From the NCBI GenBank assembly GCA_030148625.1, contig JASBTC010000238.1:1-5091 (forward strand): a DNA stretch of 5,091 nucleotides. Direction: 5' to 3'. Below are positions 4,648-5,091 of the stretch, piece by piece (within the stretch, counting starts at the first letter, position 1; every line of letters starts with the position of its first letter). A program made the position numbers and the translations under genes. This DNA is from Sphingobium sp. GTDB taxonomy: Bacteria > Pseudomonadota > Alphaproteobacteria > Sphingomonadales > Sphingomonadaceae. The notes beneath the pieces were generated by a model that worked only from the letters and a program-made list of their open reading frames with translations, searched no databases and was not told the DNA's origin.

Positions 4648-5091
4648 ATGACAAGCCTGTCCACGCCCGAACACGCCGCCGTCGAGGCGGCGAGAGCCGC
4701 ACCGATGCTGTCCCAGGTCGAACATTGGGCACGTGTGAACAGCGGTTCACGCAACCTGGCGGGGCTGGAGACGATGGCGGGGCTGCTGGCCGACGCCTTT
4801 TCCGCGCTGCCCGGCGAGATCGCGCTCGTCGCGCCCGATGCGGTCGAGACCGTCGCGGCCGATGGCAGTGTGTCCGAGCCCCAGCACGGCCGGCATCTGC
4901 ACCTCAGCGTTCGCCCCGAAGCGCCCGTCCGCATGCTTTTCACCGGCCATATGGACACCGTCTTTCCCGTCGATCACGCATTCCAGTCGCTCGACTGGCT
5001 GGAACCGGGTGTGCTCAACGGCCCGGGCGTCGCCGACATGAAAGGCGGAATCGCGCTGATGCTGGCGGCTCTCCGCGCGGTCGAGGCATCG
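4648..5091 (+). CDS. M20-family metallopeptidase/hydrolase (carboxypeptidase G2-like), N-terminal part
   Basis: The frame is open from ATG 4648 to the window edge: 148 residues of a protein that usually has about 380-420. An in-frame TAG at 4636-4638 makes 4648 the first possible start, and the SD there is poor. The catalytic-domain motifs are in order: GHMDTVFP with metal ligand His101 and catalytic Asp103, and GPGVADMKGG with bridging metal ligand Asp130. The rest of the metal site, the general-base Glu and the dimerisation domain lie beyond the window. M20 enzymes use a two-zinc centre to cleave C-terminal residues or N-acyl amino acids. VFP after the HxD motif and NGPGVADMKGG favour the glutamate carboxypeptidase-like branch over ArgE or DapE; the substrate cannot be told. 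No signal peptide is visible, so a cytoplasmic location is likely. Confidence 0.87.
   Translation, partial: MTSLSTPEHAAVEAARAAPMLSQVEHWARVNSGSRNLAGLETMAGLLADAFSALPGEIALVAPDAVETVAADGSVSEPQHGRHLHLSVRPEAPVRMLFTGHMDTVFPVDHAFQSLDWLEPGVLNGPGVADMKGGIALMLAALRAVEAS

Noticed and set aside
4375..4651. Short open frames of about 70 residues on both strands between the response regulator and the peptidase
   Set aside because: They overlap each other, lack SD sites and have no recognisable composition or motif.

Overview
The window is GC-rich, and its gene set and codon choice suggest an alphaproteobacterium, most likely a sphingomonad. The grounds are an RppH of alphaproteobacterial type, a GAF-PAS-HWE histidine kinase, a single-domain response regulator of a kind common in Sphingomonadales, and a candidate EcfG-type (GGAAC) stress promoter. 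This is family recognition from memory; no database search was run.

Layout. (1) 1-453, + strand: the 3' part of rppH, cut by the window edge. (2) 454-538: a short gap with a candidate EcfG promoter and a Shine-Dalgarno (SD)-like site. (3) 539-2029, +: a GAF-PAS-HWE histidine kinase with no ATG, GTG or TTG at the position its GAF domain needs; ATC at 539 sits where the start should be. (4) 2030-2667: a long, structured interval with no normal-sized gene. It holds two small SD-led reading frames (27 and 28 codons), each followed by hairpins and a strong intrinsic terminator, then an RNA segment that can fold into a gap-free three-way junction just before the next gene. (5) 2668-3855, +: a complete but divergent EF-Tu outside any ribosomal-protein operon, closed by a strong terminator. 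(6) 3958-4362, - strand: a receiver-only response regulator. (7) 4363-4647: a divergent intergenic region. (8) 4648 to the end, +: the N-terminal part of an M20-family metallopeptidase/amidohydrolase, cut by the window edge.

The most unusual part is the EF-Tu locus. All GTPase motifs are intact, but three positions of the pocket that holds the aminoacyl group of aminoacyl-tRNA are changed, the conserved N-terminal extension is shortened, and the usually invariant GPMPQTREH loop is rewritten. An intrinsic terminator lies between the nearest upstream small frame and this gene, so expression probably depends on read-through or on a promoter I could not recognise. A specialised or conditionally expressed EF-Tu is a reasonable inference; its role is unknown.

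The kinase and the lone receiver could belong to one stress-signalling circuit (HWE kinases and single-domain receivers feed the PhyR-NepR-EcfG pathway in alphaproteobacteria). That rests only on gene families, proximity and the candidate promoter.
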